A program made the translations under genes and the position numbers. Of a stretch of DNA of 64,000 nt, positions 37,801 through 49,800 are shown piece by piece. How positions within the stretch are numbered: position 1 is the first letter of the stretch; each line of letters opens with the position of its first letter. Source of the stretch: Setoptus koraiensis (Eukaryota; Arthropoda); NCBI GenBank assembly GCA_048013815.1, contig CM106586.1, positions 9,734,001-9,798,000 of the forward strand. Direction: 5' to 3'. The notes under the pieces were generated by a model. The model did not search any database. It worked only from the letters and a program-made list of their open reading frames with translations, and had not been told where the DNA came from.

Positions 37801-40800
37801 TTATGTATTAGCGTCGTTGGAGATTGTGAAAATTGAATCCGTGTGAGCAAACAAACAGCAGCGATAATGAGCGCCAACTATTGAACTGAATGAATCATGA
37901 TCCAGATTTGCGAAACTCCAATTCGCGAGCGCACCAAACTTGACGATTGATCATTTTCGTTGTCAAAAGCAACAGCCAACGAACGCTGCCAGCAGCGGAG
38001 ATAGCGATGAGATAGCAGCAATGAGGAAGCAATTTTGCATATTCCAGCACACACAAATATGACGAGACGCTGCCGTTGTATCGGCGGCGTTGCATCGGCG
38101 GCGTTGTATCGGCGGCGTTGCTGTATCGGGAGTCGGCCGTCGCTGTTGTTGCGTAACCGCCGGCGAGCGAGATATCAATAAATTATTATTTGAACTGGCT
38201 AACGAGCCACTAACGAGCTCGTCGTGTCTCGCCGCGGCCGCCGACGCTGCCGATGCCGTTGACGCTGTTGATGCCGTTGACGCTGTTGCGTCAGCGGTCG
38301 GCCGCTGCGGGCCCGGAGACTGGCATGATGCGAGGCGGCCCTTCGGGCCGGTTGAGTTATGAGTGGCGCGGCGCGCTCCGGCGGCCGCATGAGCTCGCCG
38401 ATTGCGCCGAGTGCGACGCTCGCTGCCGGTCGCGGCTCATGAGCCCGCCGCAGCAAGCGGCCAGATACAGAGATGCGGAGATAGGGCGACGGGCGATGCG
38501 GAGATACGGCTCTGTGCAGAAGCAGCGACGCAAAGTTGCGGGGACGCGGAGACGCAACGATGCGGAGATGCCCAGATAAAGCGATGCGCTCGCCATTAAT
38601 ATTCATAATCACACCATTAGTCAGCGCAATTTAATTTAAGCCGCACTTGATCGCGATTTAGCGATGCTCCGGCCGACAGTGTGGCCGACAGTGCGGCCGA
38701 CAAGTGCCGCACCGGCCGAGCGCCGCCGGACAGCGCCGAAGCGGGCCTAATCTGGATTAAAAAGTCGCTCATTAGCGCTCATCAGCGCGGCCCTGTTGCG
38801 CCTGTGGCGCAAATTGAGCGGCGTGTGCGGCCCAAATCAATTATCGCTAGACGAGCCAGATGAGTAACTCTTTGTTTGTTCAATATCCATCAATTGTCAC
38901 AACGACAACGACGACGACGACGACAACAGGTGAATTCGGAGACGTTTGCAGGGGCCGGCTGCGCAGGCCCGAGCTGAGCGGCGCCGAGACCACGGTGGCC
39001 ATCAAGACGCTGAAACAGGGAGCCAGCGACAAGAACCGGCTCGACTTTCTCACCGAGGCATCCACCATGGGCCAGTTCGACCACCCGAACGTCATTTACC
39101 TCGAGGGCGTTGTGACGCGAACCAATCCCGTTATGATAGTGACCGAATTCATGGAAAACGGCGCCTTGGACGCATTTCTCAGGGTAAGTCATCGTCCGGT
39201 GTGCGATATGCGATGCGTGAGATATGCGCCATTTATCTCCATTTATCTCATGTCCGCCGGATCTCGCGTGCGGCCGCATCGCCGGCGAGCCATCACAGTG
39301 GCACGCTATCGCTGGCCAATCCAATTGGCTCCATCTAACACAACTCTCGCTTTTTCTCACGAATATCCCCACCACCGTGAATACCCCACCGCCGTGGACA
39401 TCCCGACCATCGTGAATACCCCAACGCATTGGATGGTGCGACGAACATGATGCTCGCAATAATACACTGCCACCCACCAGGGCAACAAGGGCCGCTTCCC
39501 GGTGCCCCAATTGTTGTCCATGCTCCGGGGCATAGCGTGCGGAATGAAATACCTGTCCGAAATGAATTACGTGCACAGGGTAAGTAGCCCCCACAGGGTA
39601 ACATAATATACATACATGAGGCAATATTACGCCATTACGTCACTCTCTCCCATTGGCATGTTATTGGCTTGTTGGGGGCGAGTGGCTGTTCAGCAGCGGC
39701 TGTTGGCACTTGTTGCTGGCGCTATCGCACATTGTGTGATAACATGATGAATGTTATCAAACAATAACATACATTTGCTTATATATGCGCATATATAAGC
39801 TGATACTTGACGTTATTACGCAATACTTTTACCTGCTAATGATATAATGATAATATTGCGCAATGCTGGCGCGCGATTAGTGTGCCTTATTTTGTTTGCA
39901 TGCTCGCTCAATTGGTGCGCAACAGTGTGCGTGCACACTGCGAACAATGTGGCTCAACAACGTGAGCCGCTCACCTGTCCGCCAGGTGAGCCACTCACGC
40001 GCAATATTATCCGGCCCGGCCCGGCCTGAACCGGACCGAGCGGCGCTCATAAATTGCCCGAGTCACAGTGAGTGTTACGAGAACGGCCAATTGAGTGGCG
40101 CGAAGGCGCGATTAAACGATGATGATGAAGCCGCCTCAGACCGACACAACCGATAATGACCGGACGCTGGCCAGCGCACTGTCTGGCCAGCGTCGTGCCT
40201 AGATCGATTAGATCTAATCGAATCGAAGCGGCTCGGCTCGGCTCGGCTCAACTCGATCCGATGCGATTCGATGCGAGCGAACCCGAGCCAGTGCGAGCCG
40301 CAGCGGCAACTGGCCCGACCGGCCGGCCGCGCTGTCTGGCGGGCACCCATGCGGCCGGCCGTCGTTGTTGCTGTTGCTGTGGTTGTTGTCGTTGTTGCTG
40401 CTATTGCTGCTGTTGCTGCTGTGGTTGTTGCTGATGTTGTTGTTGCCGGCTAATCAAATCAAATTTGCGCCGACGATTGATGGCCGGCAGCGGCGACAGC
40501 AACGCCAGCGAACGGCCATGCAAACAACGCCTGTTGCGGCTACCTGTTGTCGGGCGCCCGCTTCAGTTGGCCAGTTGCGTGTATTTGTGTGTCGGCCGGC
40601 CGCTGGGGCGACGATGGACGCGTTTGGCCATGTTAGGCGATTGGCCGGACGATCTATCATGATGATTGTTGCGTCGCCATGAGCGTGTCTCTCGTCGTGG
40701 TCGCCGGCCGGCCAGCCAGCCAACACAAGCCAACACAAACCAACACAAGCCAACACAAAGCATCATTACGTAACATTTCATTACGCATAGCATCGCGTAA

Positions 40801-43800
40801 CATTTCATTACGCATGGCATTACGTAACAGTGTGTGTATGCACTTGTTATGCAACGGCCAGCGCCGATTGGCGTCGCAAGTTGCCAGAGTGCAATCTATA
40901 TACAATTAGAAATGGTTGGCATGAGATGTGTGCGCTGGCAAATAGTAATCACACACATTTATTCGTCGTCAACGACTCGTTAATCACTCTCTCTCCACTT
41001 GTTGCCGTCGCTCGGACGGCGCTCGCCATTCGCAGCAGTTGGACGGCGCTCGAAATGCGCGCTTCCACGACGGCCGAAATTGGCAGTTCGACGGCGCTCG
41101 CCATTCGCGGTTCGGCCGGCAGCGAAGCTCGATTCGAGCTCGAATTGAAGCGGCGCGAATTGAATCTTTTCGGCGGCCGTCGGCCGGCCAACAACAACCG
41201 CGCCAACAACAACCGCACCAGCGGCCGCAATCAGCTGACACACAACGAGTGATGCTGCTTCGGCTGCGGCCAACACATTGCATAATTGATAGCCACCTGT
41301 TGATGGTGTTCTTTTGTGTGCGCTGCTGCTCGGGTTGTTGCTGCGGTTGTTGCTCGTCGTTGTTGCTCGTCGTTGTTGCTCGTCGTTGGCCGCTGCTCGG
41401 TGGTTGCTCGTTGCGGGCTGTCGGCCGGTCGCGGGCCAGCGAAAGGAAAGCGTCTCAATGGGCACGAGGGGCGAGCTTTTGTTTGCATCATGCATCATTT
41501 AGCCCCAGTTGGCCGACTCGTTAGTGCGCCGGCCCGAGCGTCGGGCCGGTCAGCTGATCGGGCACTGGCATGCGCCTGGATTTGAGTCGCTTGTTAATAC
41601 AAGCAACAAAGCCAAAATGAGCAATTTATTTCCATTTCATCATTTGCCAGGCAGCAGCGACGCAGCAACCTGTTGCTGCACTGGCCACTTGTGCGCCCGC
41701 CACGGACACTGGCCGCCAAACACTGACTGCGGCCAGTTTGGCCGGCAGCCAACAGGTTGTGGTCAACATCGTATACAGTTGCGGCGCATTGTGGGGGTCA
41801 TAGCGATCAGCGTCGTTTCAGCGCAGTTTTAGTCGCATCGTTTCGTCAGCTTTAGTCGCGTCGTTAGTCGCTTGGCCAGTCGCATTATTCCACTGCCACA
41901 GAGATAAGATCTGGCAATGCAAACAAGCGCGTCTAACCGGCCGCGGCCGGCAGCGCGGGAGTGTCCGTCACTGGCGCACTGGTCGCTTGCTCGCCGCCGA
42001 TCTGTCGGCCGGTGTACGAGCCACTCTGGTGGTCGCCGCCGCTCGGACAAGTGACCGTCGGTGACCGTCGGTGATCGGGCCTCGCACCGCCGGCCAGTCC
42101 GGTCGCCGGCCCGACCGCCGCGACAATCGAGCGCCGGGAGTCGGGAGTAGCGTTGCGTCAGACCGGCCGCACTCGCAACTGGCCAATGAGTCATCGGCAA
42201 CAAACAAACCAATGACAATAGCCTCACAATGTGAGGCTCACACAGACTGGACACTGGCGAAAACTGGACTGCGCAAGCGATCGCCGGCACTTATGCGCCT
42301 ATCACCTGTATCTGCTATTTATACTGGCCTCTATTTATACTTTATGGTGGCATTAGCGGCCGGCAGTTCGGCCATTGCGAGCCGCGTATCAACGAGCCGT
42401 GCCTATTATATTTTATGGCTCTTGTCGCGGCGCGGCCGCTTGCGTCCGCACACTATCTGCTGCCGGCCGGCATCGCCCGCGATCGGCCGGCAGCCGCGAT
42501 CGGCCGATGTTGCCCGTTCTGAGGTTACCTGTTCTGCGCGACGGTGCGCCGGCCGCGATGCCCGACGGTCGCCGAGTCAATCAATCACTGACTGGCGCGG
42601 TTCGGTTTGATCGATTGGCTCGCCTTCTTCACCTTGAATTCGGCTCATCTCCGCATGAGAATCCAGCGTCGTTGTTGTTGGACCAACGAGCGCAGCTTGA
42701 ATGTGCGCACTTGTGCTCACATTTGCCGGACACACAGCGCTGACATTCAACAGGTGAATGCGGCCGATATCACGGCCGATATCACAGCTGATGATGCATT
42801 GAGAGGGCCGAAGAAGCGAAGAAAGTGGCCGCATCTTCGCGGCGACACAGCGGCCGTTTCGCGCACTAACGCACTAACGGCTGTAGGCGAAACAGATGCC
42901 CAGGTGAGATAATAGTTGCTCCAGTTTCGCCAATTGGGTTACGTGTGTTTGTGTGTGCGACTGCGCCACAACCAACCACAACCAACGGCAAACTGGGCCT
43001 GTCACAACAAAGGCGTCACACAAACGCCTGACCAAACAATTTCACGACATTGTTGCCGGTGTCGCTGGGCGCTGGCCAATTGGCAATTGTCGCGGCCGGG
43101 CGATTGTCACAGTTTGACAGCTGTCACATTGGGCGACTGTCACACGCTGACCATTGTCGCATTGGTCGGTGCCTCGCCAGCAACGCGGCCGACAGGTTGC
43201 CCGACGATCACGAGCGCACAGCGATAATTAATTAACTCTGGCTCGATCAAACCGCTGCGGCTGCCCGAATCGCTGCGGCTGCCCGAACGGCGCCCGAATC
43301 ATGGAGTTGTGACTCGCAACGGCCGGCAACCCGCAGCTCGGTCCATCGTCAGTGACACCTGACGGGATGCGCAGTGCCCCGTGCCCCGCAACAAACCACA
43401 ACAAACCGTAACATAACATCGCGGGCGCGGACGAAGGAGGACGGGCGCGGACAGGTGAGGACGGGCGCGGACGGGCAACGCAAACGAGTCGACGGCAAGT
43501 GTAAACAATGCAACAATGTGCCCACTCACCTGTGCTGGCCGACAGTGTCGACACTTGTGTCGGCATAATGCGCACACTGACTCATTATAATCGGTGGTCA
43601 GTTTGTGAAAAGTCCGGCGAGTGCCAACTCACTGTCGACAACTTAAGCGCGGCTGCTACGCCAACGAGACGAGCACCGATTGTGACGACAGCAACAATGT
43701 TTGCGCAATGTCATGTTGCGTTACGCAACAAATCTTGGTTTTGTCTGACAAATGTGTCAGCCGACAATGGGCCGCGCTCACTCACTAAAGTCAACAGAGT

Positions 43801-46800
43801 CCACCGAGCCGACAGAGCCGACAGAGCAGATACAATAGAGCACTCGCATCTCGTGCCACGCCAACTGACAGACGAGACAGGTAAACAAGTGCGACATGCA
43901 GTGGTCAGTTGAACCAACTGACTCACAATTGTCAGTTGGCCATTATTAATAAGATAAACACAAAGCGAGCTCGTCTGGCCGTTTGATCTCTCCATCTGTC
44001 CGTTGGTCGGCGTGCACTGTTTGCAACAATGTCCAATCGGCGCGGCCGGCCACTTCGGGCCGGTTCGGTCGATTCGGGCCGGTTCGGGCTGGTTCGGTCG
44101 GTTCGGGCCGGCCCGCTCGACGGCGGCCAAAACGGTAAATCACGACTGGCCGCCGCCGACAATGGCGGCCGCAATGTTGCGCAACGCCGCCGACCAATCT
44201 CGCAATATTGCGCAACGCCACCGACTGATCTCGCAATGTTGCGCAACGCCACTGATTGATCTGTCAGCAACCAACTAATTACTGTATGTCTTTGTATGCA
44301 CACGAATCGCCCACCATCATTAATCAACAATCACGACCGCAATGCAACAACCACAACAACAACCACGACAACAACCACGACAACCACCACCAACAGGACC
44401 TGGCCGCCAGAAACATCTTGGTGAACGCCAACAACGTGTGCAAGATAGCCGACTTTGGTTTGTCGCGCGAAATTGAGACCGCGCACGACGGCACGGGCGC
44501 GTACACAACGCGCGGCGGCAAAATACCCGTCCGATGGACCGCGCTCGAGGCGATCGCCTTCAGAAAGTTCACCTCGGCCAGCGACGTCTGGAGCTTCGGC
44601 ATCGTCTGCTGGGAGGTGATGTCCTACGGAGAGCGGCCCTACTCGCAGTGGTCCAACCAGAACGTCATCAAGGCCGTCGAGCAGGGCTACCGCCTGCTGG
44701 CCCCCGAGGTAAGTGCACCCGTCAACCGCCCGCCCGTTTTAGCGTCGACCGAGCGGCCCGTTTTAGAGTCGACCGTGCGGACGGCGGTCGCCCGACGCCC
44801 GACAAACGGTCGCACAATTGTTATTTTGTTATTAATTCCCGTTCCCGTCTCTCCCGTTTCTCCCGTTTGTTCCCATCGCCGCGACAACCACCGCGCAACC
44901 GTGTGACCGCTCAATTAAACGCACTCACAATCAAACAATCAAATACCCTCGCAATTAAATACCCTCGCAATTAAATACCCGCGCAATCAAATACAGGGCT
45001 GCCCAGAGGCCGTGCACAAGCTGATGCTCGACTGCTGGCTCAAGGACCGCTCGGCGCGCCCGTCGTTCGCGCAAATAGTTAAGACGTTCGACCGTCTCAT
45101 TAGTCCATACGATGCCTGTGATGATAAACTGAGCGCCACCATGACGCAACACACCAGGTGAGTTTGAATTTGGTGAATTTACTGAATTGGCTGCATAAAA
45201 TCGCGGCGAGAGTCTCGCCCTTTTCTGCCCCGTCCGCTCGTTTCTGCCCCGTCCGCTCGCTTCTGCCCGTCCCCTCGCCGTTTCACCTGTGCGAACGCTG
45301 GTCCGAATGCCCGACCCGTTGAATGCCCGACCCGTCGAATGCCCGACCCGCTGAATGACCGACCCGTCGAATGACCGACCCGCTGAATGACCGACCGGTG
45401 TCAACATTGTCGGTATGCGGCGACAGAATGCGACCCGACATAAACTCGGTCGGTGCCTCGGGTGTGCGTGCAATATCGCGTTTGTCAGCGCTGTTTTTTG
45501 GCAATTTGCATTTTACAGTTGCCGCCGGCCCGGCACTGACAGGCAACAGCAAACTTGCACCGACAACAAACTTGCACTGACGACGGGCACCGCGGTGCCA
45601 GTTTGCGCCGCCAGGCGAGTTTATCGCGGATAAATTATCGGACAAGTCGCAATGACGGCGGCCGGACAAATTATCGCTTGACGGGCCGTATTTTGTGCGC
45701 GGCCGATAACGGGCGCTTGCAAAATGCGGCATAAGCGCTCACTTGATATGCACAGTTGATATACACAGTTGATATGTTCGGACATGTGGCAATAAACGGC
45801 AACAACAACAACAACCGAAATAACTCGTGTTATCCGGGCATTAGGAGAGATAAAAGTTTAATTGTTTTCAGACTGTCGCTTTTATAGCCACTGGCCGGCC
45901 AGTTTGGACACAATTTGCGAACACTGGCGTTTATTTGCCGCCGCCGCCGCTGTTGTTGTTCGCGTTGGGCCGATAAACAAACGCATGGCGATGCACAAAC
46001 GAACAGCCAGATATAAACAAACGGCCAGATATAAACGAACGGCCTGAGACAAGCGAACGGCCAGATATAAACAAACTGGCGGCTTGCAACATCCGTGCGC
46101 CGGCGGTAATTGAGACACTCCGATTGCGAGCGCTCCATTATCTCACACTCGCGCATGTGTTACACTGGTCAGTCGGCCGAAAGGGCGGCCTCTTTGGCCA
46201 CTTCGGCCACTTCGGTTGCTGCGGACACTGCGGACACCGCGGCCGCTGCGGACACACCGCAGCGGGTCGGCTAATTGCGCTCGCGGCAACGTGCCATTTA
46301 TTGCTACGTGACATATCCGTCTCGCCGCGCCGGCGCGTTGCTGCTGCCCTCTACACTCCGCGCCCCATACTCCACTTTGCGCCCCGCGCCCCATACTCCA
46401 CTTTGCACTCCGCGCCGTATGCTCGGGCTCGGCGCCCGGCGCCGGCCTGTATTGGGTCAGTCGATAATATGATTAGCATAATCATGGCCTCGATTGGCCG
46501 CGCAAAGCAGTCGCGCGGGCCGCGGTGCACTCGCGCGGGCCGCACCGGGCTCTCACAAATTTCGTTATCTGCTGCTAGGCCGGCACTGCCTGGCTGGCGC
46601 GGGTCCGGCACAGTTTCCGAGACACACGCACGCCCAACGGCCCGAACCGGCCCGCTCTAATCCGGATGTGCTGGTCAAATAACGGGCTCGCATGGCGCGC
46701 TACAAAGTGGTCAGATAACGCAAACGGCGCCCACATTCGGGCTGGATGTGGGCCGCGATGCGATACAGTTGCGCGGGCCGGACACGATAAATAATGGGCC

Positions 46801-49800
46801 GGTGGGCGTATTGAGCCGGCGCCAATGCGACACTTTCACTTTGCGCGCAACATCGCTGACCATTAATCAATTAAACTGTGTTGCATCGGTTGAGAGAACC
46901 GGATCACGGCTATCAATAACGGCGTTGCATTGTTGCGCCGGTTTGATCGGTTGGCTCGCATCACTCGTGCGCATTTTATCCGACGGTTTTAATGCAGCGA
47001 TACTGTATTGGTGGCACACACTACACACAATGTCAACTCGCACGACAACTTGGGCCGCACGCCGCCGCCGCCGGTCACTTCCGGTGGCCGTCGCGCAACA
47101 CAACCAATTGGTGCCAGTGAGCGCGATAGCCAGCGCTGCACGTAATGATGATGTAACTGGGCCGATATCACCGGCACCATATCACCGTTCGCGACAATTG
47201 TTACGTCACGATGTGAGCAGCTCATTTGCAACTGGCTCATCTCGAGCCTGTCGCTGTGCACAGCGTCATGAATAATAATGGGGCCCCACTAATTTGTGCA
47301 AGCCGCCACAGTCGCTCACTGTGCCGCTGGCAGTGACAGGCTGTGCACTTGTCGCGCGGGGGCATCTTGGCTTGATACTATCTATTGTGTAAACCATAAC
47401 AGTGGCACGCCAAGTGGCGCCAATCGGCGACCGATCAGCGCCCTATCGTGAGTTTAGAGGCAGATTTGTGCGGGAGGGCGCTCGGCCCGGCCGAGCGGTA
47501 CCCGCCGAACGGGCCGGTACGATAAATACGGTAAATAATACGGTAAATATAAAGAAAATAATAGAGCGGCCGGCGAAAAGTGACTGTTGTCGCCGCAATG
47601 CGACCACTATCGATGGCGCAATCAGCAAAAAGTTGAGCAGGCTCAGGCCAGATATTCTTCAAAGAGATAATCACAGATGAATCACAGATAAACGGGCGGC
47701 TACCGTCTTGTGTTGCTGATTTATTGCAATTTATCAGTGGATATCGGCCATATTTTAGGCTAAATTGACACTGGCAGCAACATGTGATGGCGACAAATAT
47801 TTGTCGCCATCACAATGCAGTCTCACGCAGTTATCATAACGCAGTTATCATAACTGCGGAGTTATGTGCAGCTCACCTGTCCGGGTTCGGCTCGGCGCCG
47901 CCAGGGGCTCGCCCCGAGCGCCGACAATCACAAACGTCATTCAATTAATTACTGATATACGTTGTGCCGACTGGGCACAGTATAACATTGGGCGATTATG
48001 CACATTATACACGATTATATATATTATACATTATATAAATGAGCTCGCATGGGGCGCACAACATGCGATGCGGTGAGATTATGCGGCCAGCCAAAGAATG
48101 GAGAATTCTCTTGTCGAAATTGTCAGATTACGCTGGCGATTGGCCGTTTGTCAGTCGGGTCGGCGCGTTTGTCGGGCCCGTCAAGTGACACCCGACAAGC
48201 GCGGCTCGTCTGTGTCTATTGATGGTGGCAGCGATAAAACGCCGAACGCGACACAATAAACTGATCCCATGCACTGGCGGCGCTGGCGGCCAGTTGTTGG
48301 CAGCGAATTCTTTCTTGAGAAAGAATTTGTTTGCTCGGTTTGTTTGCTGACGTTTGTTGCAAATTCCGCCAACGAACGCGATGCGATCGCTGCCAACACT
48401 GCGATCGTCTCACTCTGATCGGATGGCCATTATTTGCGCGCACATCATGACGTAATGATCTGTTTATGCCGTTCGCCCGCTTATGTAACATAAGTCATGT
48501 CGCCTCGATCGGTTCGCCGGCGGCTCTCGATCGTTCGACGGGCGAGCGGTCGAGATTGCGGCTCAAGTGTCACGATCTGCATGCGTTCGCGGGTATCGCT
48601 CGACGTTGCGCCGGACGCGGCGCTGCAACAATGGCCTGGTATCGCATGAGTCGCATGTCTCATGTGTGTGACACGTTTGCGCCGGGCGTCTCAGTTTCGC
48701 CGGCGCCCTCGCCGCGGATCTTGTGCCGACCGCGAGTGTCGCGCAGACCGCGAATCTTTTGCATAGAATGGCCGCGAATCTTGTGCCGAGAGAATCGCCG
48801 CGAATCTTGTGCCGACAGAATCGCCGATACTGTGCGCGGCCGATACTGTGCGCGGCCGAGACTGCGCCAGAGTCGTGGGTGCCTGGCGGGCGTCATTAGT
48901 GGGCGCGTTACGTAAGTGCCCACAAGTGCTCATTTGCATACTGTCTCGCAATGCCGTGCATAAGGTTGCCTATAATATTGTGCCAAAACGTATAATGTTG
49001 CATGAGTGACACTTGGCTTCTTTGCCGGCCACACAGGCACACATGGCGCAATTGTGCGCCGTTGCGGCCGCTTCGAAACCGTTACACAGTTTGGCGGCCT
49101 TCGAAACAATCGGCGGCGCAAGTCGGATCAAGTTGGCCCAAATTGCCTGTCGCGGTGGCGCCCGTGCGAGCGGCCGACGGGAGCTTTGGCCGGTTTTTGT
49201 GTTATGGGCCCATAACACAAAAGCGGCCATGGGCACTGTCAAAAACTGCCAGAAACTGGCCAAAACTGGCCCAGAACCGGCCCAGAACCAGCCCAGAACC
49301 GGCCCAAAACGCTGCCAAAAGCGGCCCGAAACGCCGCCAAATGACGGCCGACGACTAAAAATCACAGCTCGACACGAGCAACCGGGCCGGCTCGGCTGTC
49401 GCTGTGGAGCGGCCGGCGGCTCGACGGGCGCGACGAGCATCATGATGGCGACCATGATTGCGCTGACGGCGATGACCGGCCCGCTGACGACGACCAAACA
49501 AACAAACGCGACATGTAGATCACTATCTGCATCTTGCACATACTTGTATAATCTTGCACATACTTATATAATATTATGCTCGGCGTCGTTGTTGTTGTTG
49601 TTGTTGTTGTAATTTGATGATTTAATGTTGCCGGTTGCCATGGCGATCTCATCTTGTTGTGTTGCGTCATGTGAGAGCGATGCTCGCCAAAGAGACTCAC
49701 AGATCTCACTTGTCGTCGTCGTCGTCGTCGTCGTCGATAATCTGGCTCGCATACGAGTCGACGATGATACGACGTTCGAGGGCAGCCGCGATGTATCGTC

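Larger units (their letters stand above)
39580..44396 (+). other. Eph intron H (4.8 kb)
   Basis: Phase 0 intron splitting HRD. It contains GTTGCTG microsatellites (about 40360-40445), an ACACAAGCCA series (40720-40757), two copies of a GTAACATTTCATTACGCAT unit (about 40771-40815), and three 31-base copies of GCAATGTTGCGCAACGCC-type sequence (44171-44262). Its last 57 bases are an ACAACC/ACGACA repeat running straight into the acceptor. A phase-matched open stretch at 42754-42903 was rejected (see rejected list). Confidence 0.8.

Noticed and set aside
42754-42903. A 150-base open stretch with acceptor-like TTCAACAG and donor GTGAGA, phase 0 on both sides, in Eph intron H
   Set aside because: Its phases fit, but inclusion would put 50 residues between Arg and Asp of the catalytic HRD motif and destroy the kinase. 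The donor is weaker than those of all other Eph exons and the peptide shows no family resemblance.
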